From: Lachnospiraceae bacterium
Lineage (GTDB): Bacteria > Bacillota > Clostridia > Lachnospirales > Lachnospiraceae
Assembly (NCBI GenBank): GCA_009774245.1
Contig: VSNM01000144.1
Span: 1-7,921 of the forward strand
Direction of reading: 5' to 3'
Length of the DNA stretch: 7,921 nucleotides
In this document: piece after piece, positions 1-6,550 of the stretch
Layout: each line of letters starts with the position of its first letter
How positions within the stretch are numbered: the stretch's first letter is position 1
The notes under the pieces: model-generated
Database searches by the model: none
What the model saw: only the letters and a program-made list of their open reading frames with translations
Told to the model about the DNA's origin: nothing
Position numbers and translations under genes: made by a program

Positions 1-837
1 ACGGGTGTGGAGTGTATGGAAGAAGAACCGATTGTAAGCAGGAATTTTGTAAAATACAAGGATAAGTTTTATGTAATAGGAGAGTCGCATTTAGTGTATC
101 AGGGCAACAAAACGGAATCTGAGGATTTTCATATTTTGACGCTTGCGGCATTGGCGGAGGAATTGATGTTTAGGGGGCTTCATGAAGCGAATGTAACATT
201 GGCGGTGGGACTTCCTCTTGCGTGGATGAAAAGTCAGGGGGCAGATTTTAAGCGTTATCTGTTGAAAGAGCAGGAGTTACACTTTGAATTTCGTAAGGAG
301 AGATATCATGTGCATCTGTGCGGTGCAGAGGTGTTCCCACAGGGATTTGCCGCGATTGTTAATTTGGGCGCAATGCCGGGGATGAATATGCTGGCAGACA
401 TTGGAAACGGAACCATGAACGTGATGCAGATCATTGATAACAAGCCATTGGAAAAGAGCCTTGTGACAGATAAATTTGGCGTGGGTATCTGCATGAAGGA
501 GATACAGAAAGAGTTGTCAAAAGAAAATGGTGAAGATATTCCCGAAATGCTGATTGAACCGCTTCTCTGGAATGGTATACAGGGAAGAACAGATGTTGCG
601 GCTGTAAAAGTAGAGCGTATAGCAAAACAGTATGCAGAAAATATTAGAAAGCGTTTGGTTGATTACGGTTATAAAGAAGGATTGGTGCATTTATATGTGA
701 TTGGCGGAGGTGGATGTCTGCTTCGGAATTACACAGAATTGGCAGGTAAAGCGGAAGTTACTTTTATTACTGATATTTGTGCCAATGCAAAGGGGTATGA
801 GTATCTTGCGGCACAAAAACAGAGCAGACAGAGGTAA
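1..837 (+). CDS. parM: ParM/StbA-family actin-like plasmid segregation ATPase, 5'-truncated by the window edge
   Basis: This is an actin-fold ATPase that in type II partition systems forms filaments pushing plasmid copies apart. Numbering from the in-frame GTG at base 7, the phosphate-2 motif DIGNGT starts at residue 131 and the adenosine-binding glycine run IGGGG is at 232-236; both sit where ParM/StbA proteins have them. The N-terminal phosphate-1 motif (GxDxG...K) is missing. The frame is open to base 1 with no well-placed ribosome binding site for GTG 7 or ATG 16, so the true start almost certainly lies upstream and roughly 40 residues are lost. The visible 276-279 residues plus that piece give a normal ParM length. 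A small ParR-like gene follows after 4 bases, which supports a partition operon whose promoter is outside the window. Family assignment is firm; exact plasmid type is unknown. Confidence 0.86.
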   Translation, partial: TGVECMEEEPIVSRNFVKYKDKFYVIGESHLVYQGNKTESEDFHILTLAALAEELMFRGLHEANVTLAVGLPLAWMKSQGADFKRYLLKEQELHFEFRKERYHVHLCGAEVFPQGFAAIVNLGAMPGMNMLADIGNGTMNVMQIIDNKPLEKSLVTDKFGVGICMKEIQKELSKENGEDIPEMLIEPLLWNGIQGRTDVAAVKVERIAKQYAENIRKRLVDYGYKEGLVHLYVIGGGGCLLRNYTELAGKAEVTFITDICANAKGYEYLAAQKQSRQR

Positions 838-841
838 TGCC

Positions 842-1288
842 ATGAGGAAAACTTATAAATGCAGTAATATAAAATTCTGCATGGAAGATGAAAACCAGCG
901 CAGGACTTGGGAATATCTACAGGGAATAACGAGAAGGGACGGTTCTTACGGGAAGATACTTTCTGATGCGTTTGTTGCGGTTCTTGACAGCAAGAATGAA
1001 ATAAGAGCAGATAAACCGGAAGAATTACTTACTCTTTCATTAAAACAGTCAGAACACGAATTTGAACAGTTTGAAGAAATATTTGCGAGGGTGCTGGAAG
1101 CTAAGTTTCGGAGTTTACAGGTAATTTTGACAGAACATATGGAAAAATGCTTTCAGGAACATACTTCAGATTTTCAAGTAGGCGCGGTTAAGGCAGCGGA
1201 AATGACTGACAGTAATGAATTAAGGCAGACGCATGAGGTAGAATTATCCGAGGATATGATGGCGTTTGCCTTTACAATGGGTGAATAG
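842..1288 (+). CDS. Small ParR-like protein, probable partner of ParM
   Basis: This 148-aa soluble protein is probably the DNA-binding adaptor that links the centromere to ParM filaments. The start is ATG 842, preceded by GAGG at 831-834 with a 7-base spacer; a longer frame back to base 701 would overlap parM widely and has no reason to be used. The N-terminal part (about residues 5-50) has the pattern of ParR/StbB proteins: a short strand-like segment, then RRTWEYLQ, then a helix around SYGKILSDAFVAVLD. That suits a ribbon-helix-helix fold, but I cannot prove it by eye. The middle is a charged helix (about 55-115) and the end is acidic, which in ParR proteins contacts ParM. Position directly behind parM is the strongest argument. 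It could instead be an unrelated small protein of the same operon. Confidence 0.7.
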   Translation: MRKTYKCSNIKFCMEDENQRRTWEYLQGITRRDGSYGKILSDAFVAVLDSKNEIRADKPEELLTLSLKQSEHEFEQFEEIFARVLEAKFRSLQVILTEHMEKCFQEHTSDFQVGAVKAAEMTDSNELRQTHEVELSEDMMAFAFTMGE

Positions 1289-1290
1289 GC

Positions 1291-1316
1291 GGTACCGAAT
1301 TTATATGTTCGGTACC
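1291..1316. repeat. Perfect inverted repeat GGTACCGAA/TTCGGTACC
   Basis: The 9-base arms 1291-1299 and 1308-1316 are exact reverse complements around an 8-base AT-rich loop, starting 2 bases after the parR-like stop codon. A competing pairing exists: AATGGGT at 1276-1282 is the exact reverse complement of ACCCATT at 1314-1320. No T-run follows, so an ordinary intrinsic terminator is doubtful. It may be a transcript-end hairpin or a binding site for the ParR-like protein. Confidence 0.6.
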
Positions 1317-1343
1317 CATTTCCGAAAAGGGAGCTTACGGAAA

Positions 1344-1370
1344 GGTGCCGAAAAGTATTTATTCGGTACT
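1344..1370. repeat. Second, imperfect copy of the GGTACCGAA inverted repeat
   Basis: GGTGCCGAA at 1344-1352 and TTCGGTACT at 1362-1370 repeat the arms of the 1291-1316 palindrome with one changed base in each arm. The unit therefore occurs as two inverted pairs about 53 bases apart, and a partial TTCCGAA lies between them around 1319-1325. Repeated short sites beside a parMR operon are what a centromere looks like; this function is inferred. Confidence 0.45.
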
Positions 1371-1461
1371 GTCACCCAAAGCGAATGACGGCGGCTTTTT
1401 GCCAGAATGAGCAGTCTGTCGAATGTTCTTTTTGACAGACTATGGATGCCGTCAGGCAACC

Positions 1462-1482
1462 GTGTTTGCCAAAGGCAAACAC
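1462..1482. repeat. Perfect hairpin GTGTTTGCC-aaa-GGCAAACAC
   Basis: Two exact 9-base arms surround a 3-base loop. It lies inside the probable oriT, 50 bases downstream of the AGTCTGTC hairpin. There is no U-tract after it (ACTACCCTCGG follows), so it is not a standard terminator. Confidence 0.6.
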
Positions 1483-1495
1483 TACCCTCGGAGAG

Positions 1496-1556
1496 CGCCT
1501 TGCTTCTGATGCGTATGTGTCAGAAGTAATAAGGCGTTACTTTTGGCAAAAGTAAC
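1496..1556. repeat. Two abutting hairpins upstream of the relaxase
   Basis: The first is a two-part stem: CGCCTT (1496-1501) pairs with AAGGCG (1531-1536), and inside it CTTCTGA (1503-1509) pairs with TCAGAAG (1520-1526) around a 10-base loop. The second, GTTACTTTT (1536-1544) with AAAAGTAAC (1548-1556), is perfect with a GGC loop and shares base 1536 with the first stem, so the last pair of one competes with the other. This is the densest folded part of the probable oriT. Confidence 0.6.
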
Positions 1557-1606
1557 AAAACCATAGTTAGCTGGCATAGGTAAAGTGTGAGAAAGAAGGT
1601 GCATTG

Positions 1607-2962
1607 GTGGCAAAAACAATTTCTTTTCCAAAAGGGAGAGGACATCTTACACATAATAACAGGGATTTTATCTGTAACAATGTGGTACCAGAACGGACAT
1701 CTTGGAACCGGATTTATATACAGGAGCCATTGAAGGACGCTTATGAAAAATGTTTCGGTCAGGCGCTCAGGGATTATAACGCCGCACAGAAGCGCAAGGA
1801 CAGGCAGAAAGAAGATTATCTGAAGGAGATGGAAAATTCTGGGAACAAGGAAAAGATATTTTATGAAAATATTGTTCAGATAGGGAAAAAGGAAGATACT
1901 CCTGTGGTGGATGAAAACGGAAACCTAACGGCAGATGCCAAGGCTGCTATAGAAATTTTAGAGCAGTATGCCAAGACCTTTCAGGAACGGAATCCCAATT
2001 TATATCTTTTTAACTGTGTGATGCATTTGGACGAAGCAACGCCGCATCTGCATATAGATTATATTCCGGTAGCACATGGATATAAAAACGGCATGGAAAC
2101 ACGCAATAGTTTGACAAAGGCATTTCAGCAGATGGGATTTGCAAAGGCGGTCAGCAGAAAGCAGAATGAAACGGTTGCATGGCAGGAAAGGGAACGGAAA
2201 TATCTGACGGAACTTTGCAGGGAACGGGGAATTGAGATAGAGGTTCTTGGCATACAGCGTGATAATCTTTCTCTGCCAGAATATAAAGCGGCAATGCGTG
2301 AAGTGGAGGAACTGGAACAGCAGGCGGAAGCACTTGACAGTCAGAATGAGACATTGGAGAAGCAGAACGATGATTTGGCACAGCGTACATCAGAACTTGC
2401 CGTACAAGCGCAGGAAATGGAGGCACATAATAATGAGCTGCTTATGCAGGCGCAGGAGCTTACGGAGCAGATTGAAAAAGCAGAAGAAAAAGAGAAAGCG
2501 GCAAAGGAAATTCTTTCAAAACATGATTTAAGGGCAGAAACATTTAAAACGATTTCAAAGGAAGTGAATGCAGAAACAAAAAAGATGAAAAGCGCGGCTG
2601 TTCCAATAACCAGTCTTTTTGGCGGAGAGGAATATGTCAAAGTAAAGAAAAGCGACTGGAGTATGATGCTGGATGCTTTTGGTAAGGCAATATCAAGAAA
2701 TCATCTCTTGGAAAAGTATGAGAAGAAGATAGCCGGTTTGGAAAAGAGGATAGCTACGCTTACCGATCAGATTGAAAAATTAAAGCGGTTTGTAGCATCA
2801 AAGGGACTTGGAGATGCATTTGTGGAATTTGTAAAGTCACTTTCACCAAAGACAATGAAGCAAAAGATTGAAGATGCAAAAGTGGATGCGGCTGAATACA
2901 ACCGACAGAGAAGAAATCAGCAGGCATTGTCAGAAAAGAAGCATTGGCAGCAGGAAATGTAA
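1607..2962 (+). CDS. mobV: MobV/Pre-family plasmid mobilisation relaxase
   Basis: This protein nicks one strand at oriT and pilots it into the recipient, so the element can be mobilised by conjugation machinery supplied elsewhere. Counting from GTG 1607 (451 aa), the metal-binding motif HLDEATPHLH is at about 140-149, matching the HxDExxPHxH signature of MobV/Mob-Pre enzymes. About residues 226-305 form a Q/E-rich coiled coil, a second coil covers about 360-395, and the tail is basic; this two-part plan is usual for the family. AAGG at 1596-1599 sits 7 bases from GTG 1607 but only 4 from the alternative TTG 1604, so I prefer GTG. The upstream hairpins are its likely oriT, and a tnpV-like gene follows after 26 bases. 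In Tn4451 the equivalent protein is TnpZ. No defect is visible. Confidence 0.9.
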   Translation: MAKTISFPKGRGHLTHNNRDFICNNVVPERTSWNRIYIQEPLKDAYEKCFGQALRDYNAAQKRKDRQKEDYLKEMENSGNKEKIFYENIVQIGKKEDTPVVDENGNLTADAKAAIEILEQYAKTFQERNPNLYLFNCVMHLDEATPHLHIDYIPVAHGYKNGMETRNSLTKAFQQMGFAKAVSRKQNETVAWQERERKYLTELCRERGIEIEVLGIQRDNLSLPEYKAAMREVEELEQQAEALDSQNETLEKQNDDLAQRTSELAVQAQEMEAHNNELLMQAQELTEQIEKAEEKEKAAKEILSKHDLRAETFKTISKEVNAETKKMKSAAVPITSLFGGEEYVKVKKSDWSMMLDAFGKAISRNHLLEKYEKKIAGLEKRIATLTDQIEKLKRFVASKGLGDAFVEFVKSLSPKTMKQKIEDAKVDAAEYNRQRRNQQALSEKKHWQQEM

Positions 2963-2988
2963 ATTTTATGGAAAGAGAGGAACAGACG

Positions 2989-3342
2989 ATGAACATAACT
3001 TATGAAAAATGTGGAGATTATTTGATACCGAATCTAATTCCCGATTCAGAGCCGGAGGGAGAGCTGAGGAAGTTCGGGCTGATGCGAAAATCCTATCTAG
3101 AGAACTATAGGAGAGGGATTTATTCAGGATTGCTGTTATCGGGCGAATTAAAGAAGTATCTGCTGATGGTACAGGAGCAGGCAGAGGAAAGGTTTGATTT
3201 TCTGGTAGAGCAGATGGCGAAGCAGGAAGGGGTGACGGAGCAGTTAAAGGCGCAGAATCAGATGTTATGGGTGCAGAGAATGAATAGTATTAGGGCGAGA
3301 GCAGAGGAGATTGTGCGGAAAGAAATTATTTATACATTGTAA
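2989..3342 (+). CDS. tnpV: TnpV-family protein of Tn4451-type mobile elements
   Basis: TnpV proteins are small accessory proteins of Tn4451-type mobilisable transposons and related clostridial elements; their molecular role is not established. This 117-aa protein shows the family pattern as I remember it: a GDYLIPNL segment near residue 10, a central YLENYRRGIYSGLLLSGEL block at about 40-60, an acidic EQAEERFDFLVEQMA helix, and a final stretch with EQLKAQNQMLWVQRMN and IRARAEEIV. ATG 2989 is chosen because AGAGAGG at 2974-2980 lies 8 bases ahead; the upstream ATG 2968 and TTG 2944 have no such site and TTG overlaps mobV. It is 26 bases behind mobV and probably co-transcribed with it. No tnpX-like serine recombinase is present in the window. 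Confidence 0.8.
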   Translation: MNITYEKCGDYLIPNLIPDSEPEGELRKFGLMRKSYLENYRRGIYSGLLLSGELKKYLLMVQEQAEERFDFLVEQMAKQEGVTEQLKAQNQMLWVQRMNSIRARAEEIVRKEIIYTL

Positions 3343-3402
3343 GGATTAGTGGGGATATCCATATTTTGGTAAAATGTTGATGAACAATGTCGAAAATTAT
3401 GT

Positions 3403-3408
3403 TATGAT
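3403..3408 (+). promoter_or_regulatory. Possible promoter -10 element ahead of the HTH fragment
   Basis: TATGAT at 3403-3408 is one base from the TATAAT consensus and stands in an AT-rich run after tnpV. The -35 partner is weak: TGAACA at 3381-3386 gives a 16-base spacer, while TTGATG at 3377-3382 gives 20, which is too long. It would transcribe the HTH region and perhaps the cargo operon. Confidence 0.3.
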
Positions 3409-3507
3409 AAATTATATGATTTGTGTTAAAAATGCAATACGACAAGTAGAGGATTTGTATATGGTCAATAATTTGAAATTGATGTGAAAATAAAGTGTAG
3501 AGAAGGA

Positions 3508-3660
3508 ATGATGCAAGTCCAACTTGCAGAGAGGGTGGATACCACCAGTCAGTATGTGAACCGAATCGTGAAAAAACAAGACGGGGTTATGAATAAGACT
3601 TTTGTGGCAATGATGGAGCGGCTAGGGTATGACATTGAGTTATCGTATGTGAAGCGATAG
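3508..3660 (+). CDS. Shortened Cro/CI-type helix-turn-helix protein, possibly a broken regulator
   Basis: This 50-aa frame reads QVQLAERVDTTSQYVNRIVK near its start, the turn and recognition helices of an XRE-type DNA-binding domain, then NKTFVAMMERLGYDIELSYV, a typical ending of about 70-residue single-domain regulators. The first helix is missing. AGAAGG at 3501-3506 is close to ATG 3508 (1 base) and ATG 3511 (4 bases), so initiation is poor; GTG 3484 is another in-frame choice and a stop at 3469 bars anything longer. A separate frame from ATG 3416 carries KNAIRQVEDLY, which looks like the missing first helix, about 44 bases upstream and out of frame. I read this as a regulator gene broken by a small insertion; a functional short protein is possible. 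Confidence 0.5.
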   Translation: MMQVQLAERVDTTSQYVNRIVKKQDGVMNKTFVAMMERLGYDIELSYVKR

Positions 3661-3696
3661 TTTAATCGAAAGATAATAAGATGCTTTAGGCAGTTG

Positions 3697-3729
3697 AGAT
3701 ATTTAAGTGATCATTGTAAAGCAATATCT
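3697..3729. repeat. Inverted repeat AGATATT/AATATCT ahead of the cargo operon
   Basis: Exact 7-base arms at 3697-3703 and 3723-3729 flank 19 bases containing TGATCA, and lie 28 bases before the ATPase start codon. TTGAGA at 3694-3699 could be a -35 element overlapping the left arm, but the matching -10 is poor. An operator for the neighbouring HTH-type regulator is conceivable; the arms are AT-rich, so chance is possible. Confidence 0.3.
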
Positions 3730-3756
3730 AAAATGAAAAGAATTGAGGAATAAAAA

Positions 3757-5685
3757 ATGATTAGTTGGAATTTTCCGGGAAATCAGGATGGACAAATAAA
3801 GGGAGTTGCTGATGCGGGTATTGAAAATTTTAATGGAACAGAAATTTCTTCTTTGGCAAGGGAGAACTGCCAGAATTCCTTGGATGCAGCTATTGATGGT
3901 AATAATCCTGAAGTATTGGTTGAGTTTGAACGTTATTTTGTACAGGATAATCAAATTCCAGGAATTACTGAATATAGGGATATATTGAGAAAATGCAAAA
4001 ATTTTTGGGATAAATCGAAAAGCGAAAAGGCAAAGAACTTTTTGAAAGAAGCGGTGAAGCAGGCTGAGAAAGAAAAAAGTTTTGCGCTAAGAATCAGCGA
4101 TTATAACACAACTGGACTTTCTGACCCATATGCAAAATCAGATGATCCTTTTGATTTCAGTTTTGATGGTTGGAATGCTCTAATCAAGATAGATGGTGGT
4201 GCCAATAAGGGAGAGGATAAAGCTGGTGCATTTGGAATAGGGAAAAGCGCACCATTTAGTAATTCTTATTACAGATTAGTGTTTTATCGCACTTTGAATC
4301 AAGATAATGAGAAGGCAGCACAAGGCATATCAAGACTCTTGTCATACAAAGATGGAATTTCAATGACAAGCGGCGTTGGATATTATGGAAATCCGGCAGG
4401 AAATAATCCAGTTGAATTAATTCCGGAATTGGATGTACTTAATACAAGAACAGAAACTGGGACTGACGTTTTTGTTTTTGGTTTTAAAACAGCTAACGAT
4501 TGGGAGAAAGAGATAGAAGTTGCACTATTGGAAAGCTTCCTTATGTCATTTTATAATGGTCAACTTCGAGTAAAAGTACAGAATAGGGAAATAAATTCTT
4601 CCACACTGAAGTCTCATATGGAGCGGATTCATCGAGACTATCCAAGTCAAACAAAAGGAACATATGGAAATTATCTTGCACTAACTCGAACAGAGGGTGT
4701 GCATACTTATTCGATGGATTTTCATGGAATGGGAACGCTTGAATTGAGATTGCTTGTTGATTCTAATGAAAAGCTGGATCGTAAAGTGCTGATTGTAAGA
4801 AAAGCCGGAATGAAGCTCTTTAGACTAGGGAATATATCAAAATTGGTTCCATTTACAGGAATTCTTGAATTGAAGGGGAAGGAACTTAATAGTTATTTTA
4901 GAGCTATGGAGACAGTTGCACATGACAACTGGGAACCCGGAAGGCATCCAAATCCAAAACAGGCTAAGACATATTATGAAGAAATAAAGGAGTGGATTCG
5001 TTTTATTGTTGCCGAACTTGCTGAACATAGCAGTGATGATGAAATGGATGTGGAAGGATTGGGCGGTGTTTTACAAAGGGAACCAGAGAAAGCGGAAACT
5101 GGAGATTCAGATAATAAAAGAGAAAATCTTAATAATCATCTTGGAAATATAGATGTTGTAGAGAGACCAGCAAAAACTCTATCAAAGGGGTTCTTTTATG
5201 GAAAAGGTGATGAGGGTAACAGTGAGGCAGAAACGACTCAGGGTAAATTGGGAAGAAATGGGGAGCTGGGTTTTAGGTTATTAAAAGGAAAAAGAAAAAG
5301 GAAAAAAATTGACAGTCATAGAGGAATACCAAATCCTAATGGTGAGGATGTTGTAATGCAAAGGAAACCTGGGGGAGAAACCAACTGCCCTCTTAAAAAT
5401 GTACGTATTATTAAAAAGAACACAGGTACTTATGCTGTTAATTTTGAGATACCACATGATGTTAAGCATGGGAGAATAGAACTTGTCACTGTCGGTGAAA
5501 ATGGGAAATCAAATCGTATTCGTATCATTGATGCAGAGCCTGTGGTTGGATGCATGGCAGCTAACTTGAATGGTGATTTTATAGAAACTTTTGATATGTC
5601 ATCATCAGGTAAGGTACAGATTAAAGTGACGCTTGCAGATTCACATGATTATGCTATGGAGGTAAACGTATATGAACATAACTAA
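3757..5685 (+). CDS. GHKL (Hsp90/MutL/MORC-like) ATPase, first gene of a candidate defence operon
   Basis: This 642-aa cytoplasmic protein carries a Bergerat-fold ATP-binding domain. The N box is LARENCQNSLDA at about 33-44, with E36 and N40 as the expected catalytic and Mg-binding residues. The G1 box is DYNTTGL at 115-121, the G2/ATP-lid box is GAFGIGKSAPF at 157-167, and TGTDVFVFGF at 234-243 fits the last conserved strand. About 70 residues separate the N box and G1, longer than in a minimal GHKL core. A helical middle runs to about 425, then an acidic linker, a basic patch GKRKRKK at 511-517, and a C-terminal beta-rich domain at about 545-640. ATG 3757 has GAGG 8 bases ahead. It overlaps the next gene by 14 bases. 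ATP-driven dimer clamping, as in MutL and MORC, is the inferred role; I see no nuclease domain. Confidence 0.82.
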   Translation: MISWNFPGNQDGQIKGVADAGIENFNGTEISSLARENCQNSLDAAIDGNNPEVLVEFERYFVQDNQIPGITEYRDILRKCKNFWDKSKSEKAKNFLKEAVKQAEKEKSFALRISDYNTTGLSDPYAKSDDPFDFSFDGWNALIKIDGGANKGEDKAGAFGIGKSAPFSNSYYRLVFYRTLNQDNEKAAQGISRLLSYKDGISMTSGVGYYGNPAGNNPVELIPELDVLNTRTETGTDVFVFGFKTANDWEKEIEVALLESFLMSFYNGQLRVKVQNREINSSTLKSHMERIHRDYPSQTKGTYGNYLALTRTEGVHTYSMDFHGMGTLELRLLVDSNEKLDRKVLIVRKAGMKLFRLGNISKLVPFTGILELKGKELNSYFRAMETVAHDNWEPGRHPNPKQAKTYYEEIKEWIRFIVAELAEHSSDDEMDVEGLGGVLQREPEKAETGDSDNKRENLNNHLGNIDVVERPAKTLSKGFFYGKGDEGNSEAETTQGKLGRNGELGFRLLKGKRKRKKIDSHRGIPNPNGEDVVMQRKPGGETNCPLKNVRIIKKNTGTYAVNFEIPHDVKHGRIELVTVGENGKSNRIRIIDAEPVVGCMAANLNGDFIETFDMSSSGKVQIKVTLADSHDYAMEVNVYEHN

Positions 5686-6550
5686 CAGATTGTTTACCTA
5701 TCCGGTGTTAAGCGATGAAAAAGATGATTATAAAAAATCCATATTTAGTGTAGATTACGAGCATGAAATGCAGGGCGTTAATAGTTTGCACTTGACGTTT
5801 GATATAGCCATGAATTGTAAAGAATTGGAACAGCTCATTGTAGACGGAACAGCTGATTTTGTCATTCATCTTGAATGTTCCACAACAGCATATAGAGAAG
5901 TACTTCATTCTGTCTCAAAACATATTGAACATACAATCCCGATTGGACGGGTAAATGGAATCTTGGATGCGGTGGCTTTTATAATTCTTAAAAAGAACAT
6001 AACAGAATTTTACTGTTCAGACTGGGTAGAAGATTTTAATGATACAACATTTAATTTATTTGCGGGATCTATACTGGCTTATCAGAATTTATCCGATTTA
6101 AATATTACAAAAGATTATGAAGAATTTATTAATGCGGGATCTATATTTTCGGTATATAAAAGGCTTACGGAAGATGATTGTTCGGCAGAGATTACCTTGG
6201 ACTCCTCCAAAATTAGGATTGGATTGGGTACAGATGATTATGATGTTTATGCTATGTATTCATCAAAGATAGAACTGCAATCTCTGTTTCATGCAATGAT
6301 TATATTGCCGGCATTAGTGTATGTATTTGAAGAATTGAAACAAGAGGGCGGCGAAGAAACATATCATAATAAAGAGTGGTTTATTGCTTTGGAAAAATCA
6401 TATTTAAAACGTGGTATAGTATTTATGGAAGAAGTCATGAATACTGAAAAGACTTCTTATGAGTTGGCACAGGACGCAATGGAATTTCCTCTTAGTAAAG
6501 CATTTAAGCAGATCCCGATATTTTTTGATATTATGGAGGAGGACTCATAA
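5672..6550 (+). CDS. Uncharacterised protein, middle gene of the GHKL ATPase operon
   Basis: I do not recognise a named family. The protein is 292 aa and acidic, with no signal peptide, clear membrane segment, or nuclease, helicase or methylase motif. Residues 1-125 alternate short hydrophobic stretches with polar turns (for example ADFVIHLECS and VAFIILKKNI), suggesting a beta-rich fold. The sequence AGSI appears at 131-134 and 155-158, each followed by a similar Y-x-x-L stretch. About 200-290 looks helical, including LFHAMIILPALVYVFEELKQ. The start overlaps the ATPase gene by 14 bases, with GGAGG at 5658-5662 inside that gene, and the stop overlaps the next start by one base. Such tight coupling implies that all three proteins work together. 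A scaffold, a target-recognition subunit or an effector of new type are all open. Confidence 0.75.
   Translation: MNITNRLFTYPVLSDEKDDYKKSIFSVDYEHEMQGVNSLHLTFDIAMNCKELEQLIVDGTADFVIHLECSTTAYREVLHSVSKHIEHTIPIGRVNGILDAVAFIILKKNITEFYCSDWVEDFNDTTFNLFAGSILAYQNLSDLNITKDYEEFINAGSIFSVYKRLTEDDCSAEITLDSSKIRIGLGTDDYDVYAMYSSKIELQSLFHAMIILPALVYVFEELKQEGGEETYHNKEWFIALEKSYLKRGIVFMEEVMNTEKTSYELAQDAMEFPLSKAFKQIPIFFDIMEEDS

Larger units (their letters stand above)
1413..1603 (+). other. Probable origin of transfer (oriT) for the downstream MobV relaxase
   Basis: MobV relaxases act on an oriT lying directly upstream of their own gene, within and beside inverted repeats. This stretch has no gene and holds four hairpins: AGTCTGTC/GACAGACT (1413-1441), GTGTTTGCC/GGCAAACAC (1462-1482), a two-part stem CGCCTT + CTTCTGA (1496-1536), and GTTACTTTT/AAAAGTAAC (1536-1556). 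Downstream, TAAAGTGTG at 1581-1589 resembles the TAGTGTG nick core of the pMV158 oriT, so it is a candidate nick site. The relaxase gene starts at 1607. The assignment rests on position and structure; the nick base is a guess. Confidence 0.5.

Noticed and set aside
701..841. N-terminal extension of the ParR-like gene back to base 701
   Set aside because: It would overlap parM by more than 130 bases, while ATG 842 has a GAGG site at proper spacing.
1388..1440. 16-residue peptide MTAAFCQNEQSVECSF in the oriT region
   Set aside because: Very short, no ribosome binding site, and embedded in inverted repeats that explain the sequence.
1462..1482. Intrinsic terminator at the GTGTTTGCC hairpin
   Set aside because: The stem is strong but no T-run follows; position suggests an oriT element.
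1604..1606. TTG as the relaxase start codon
   Set aside because: Only 4 bases from AAGG; GTG 1607 has a better 7-base spacing. The proteins differ by one residue.
2151..2640. Minus-strand and alternate-frame open frames inside mobV
   Set aside because: Low-complexity shadows (S/C/F-rich or R/K-rich) of the coiled-coil coding sequence.
3757..5685. Sensor histidine kinase or DNA gyrase identity for the GHKL protein
   Set aside because: No H-box, PAS, HAMP or membrane segment, and no toprim or transducer-type gyrase features; only the ATP-binding motifs are shared.
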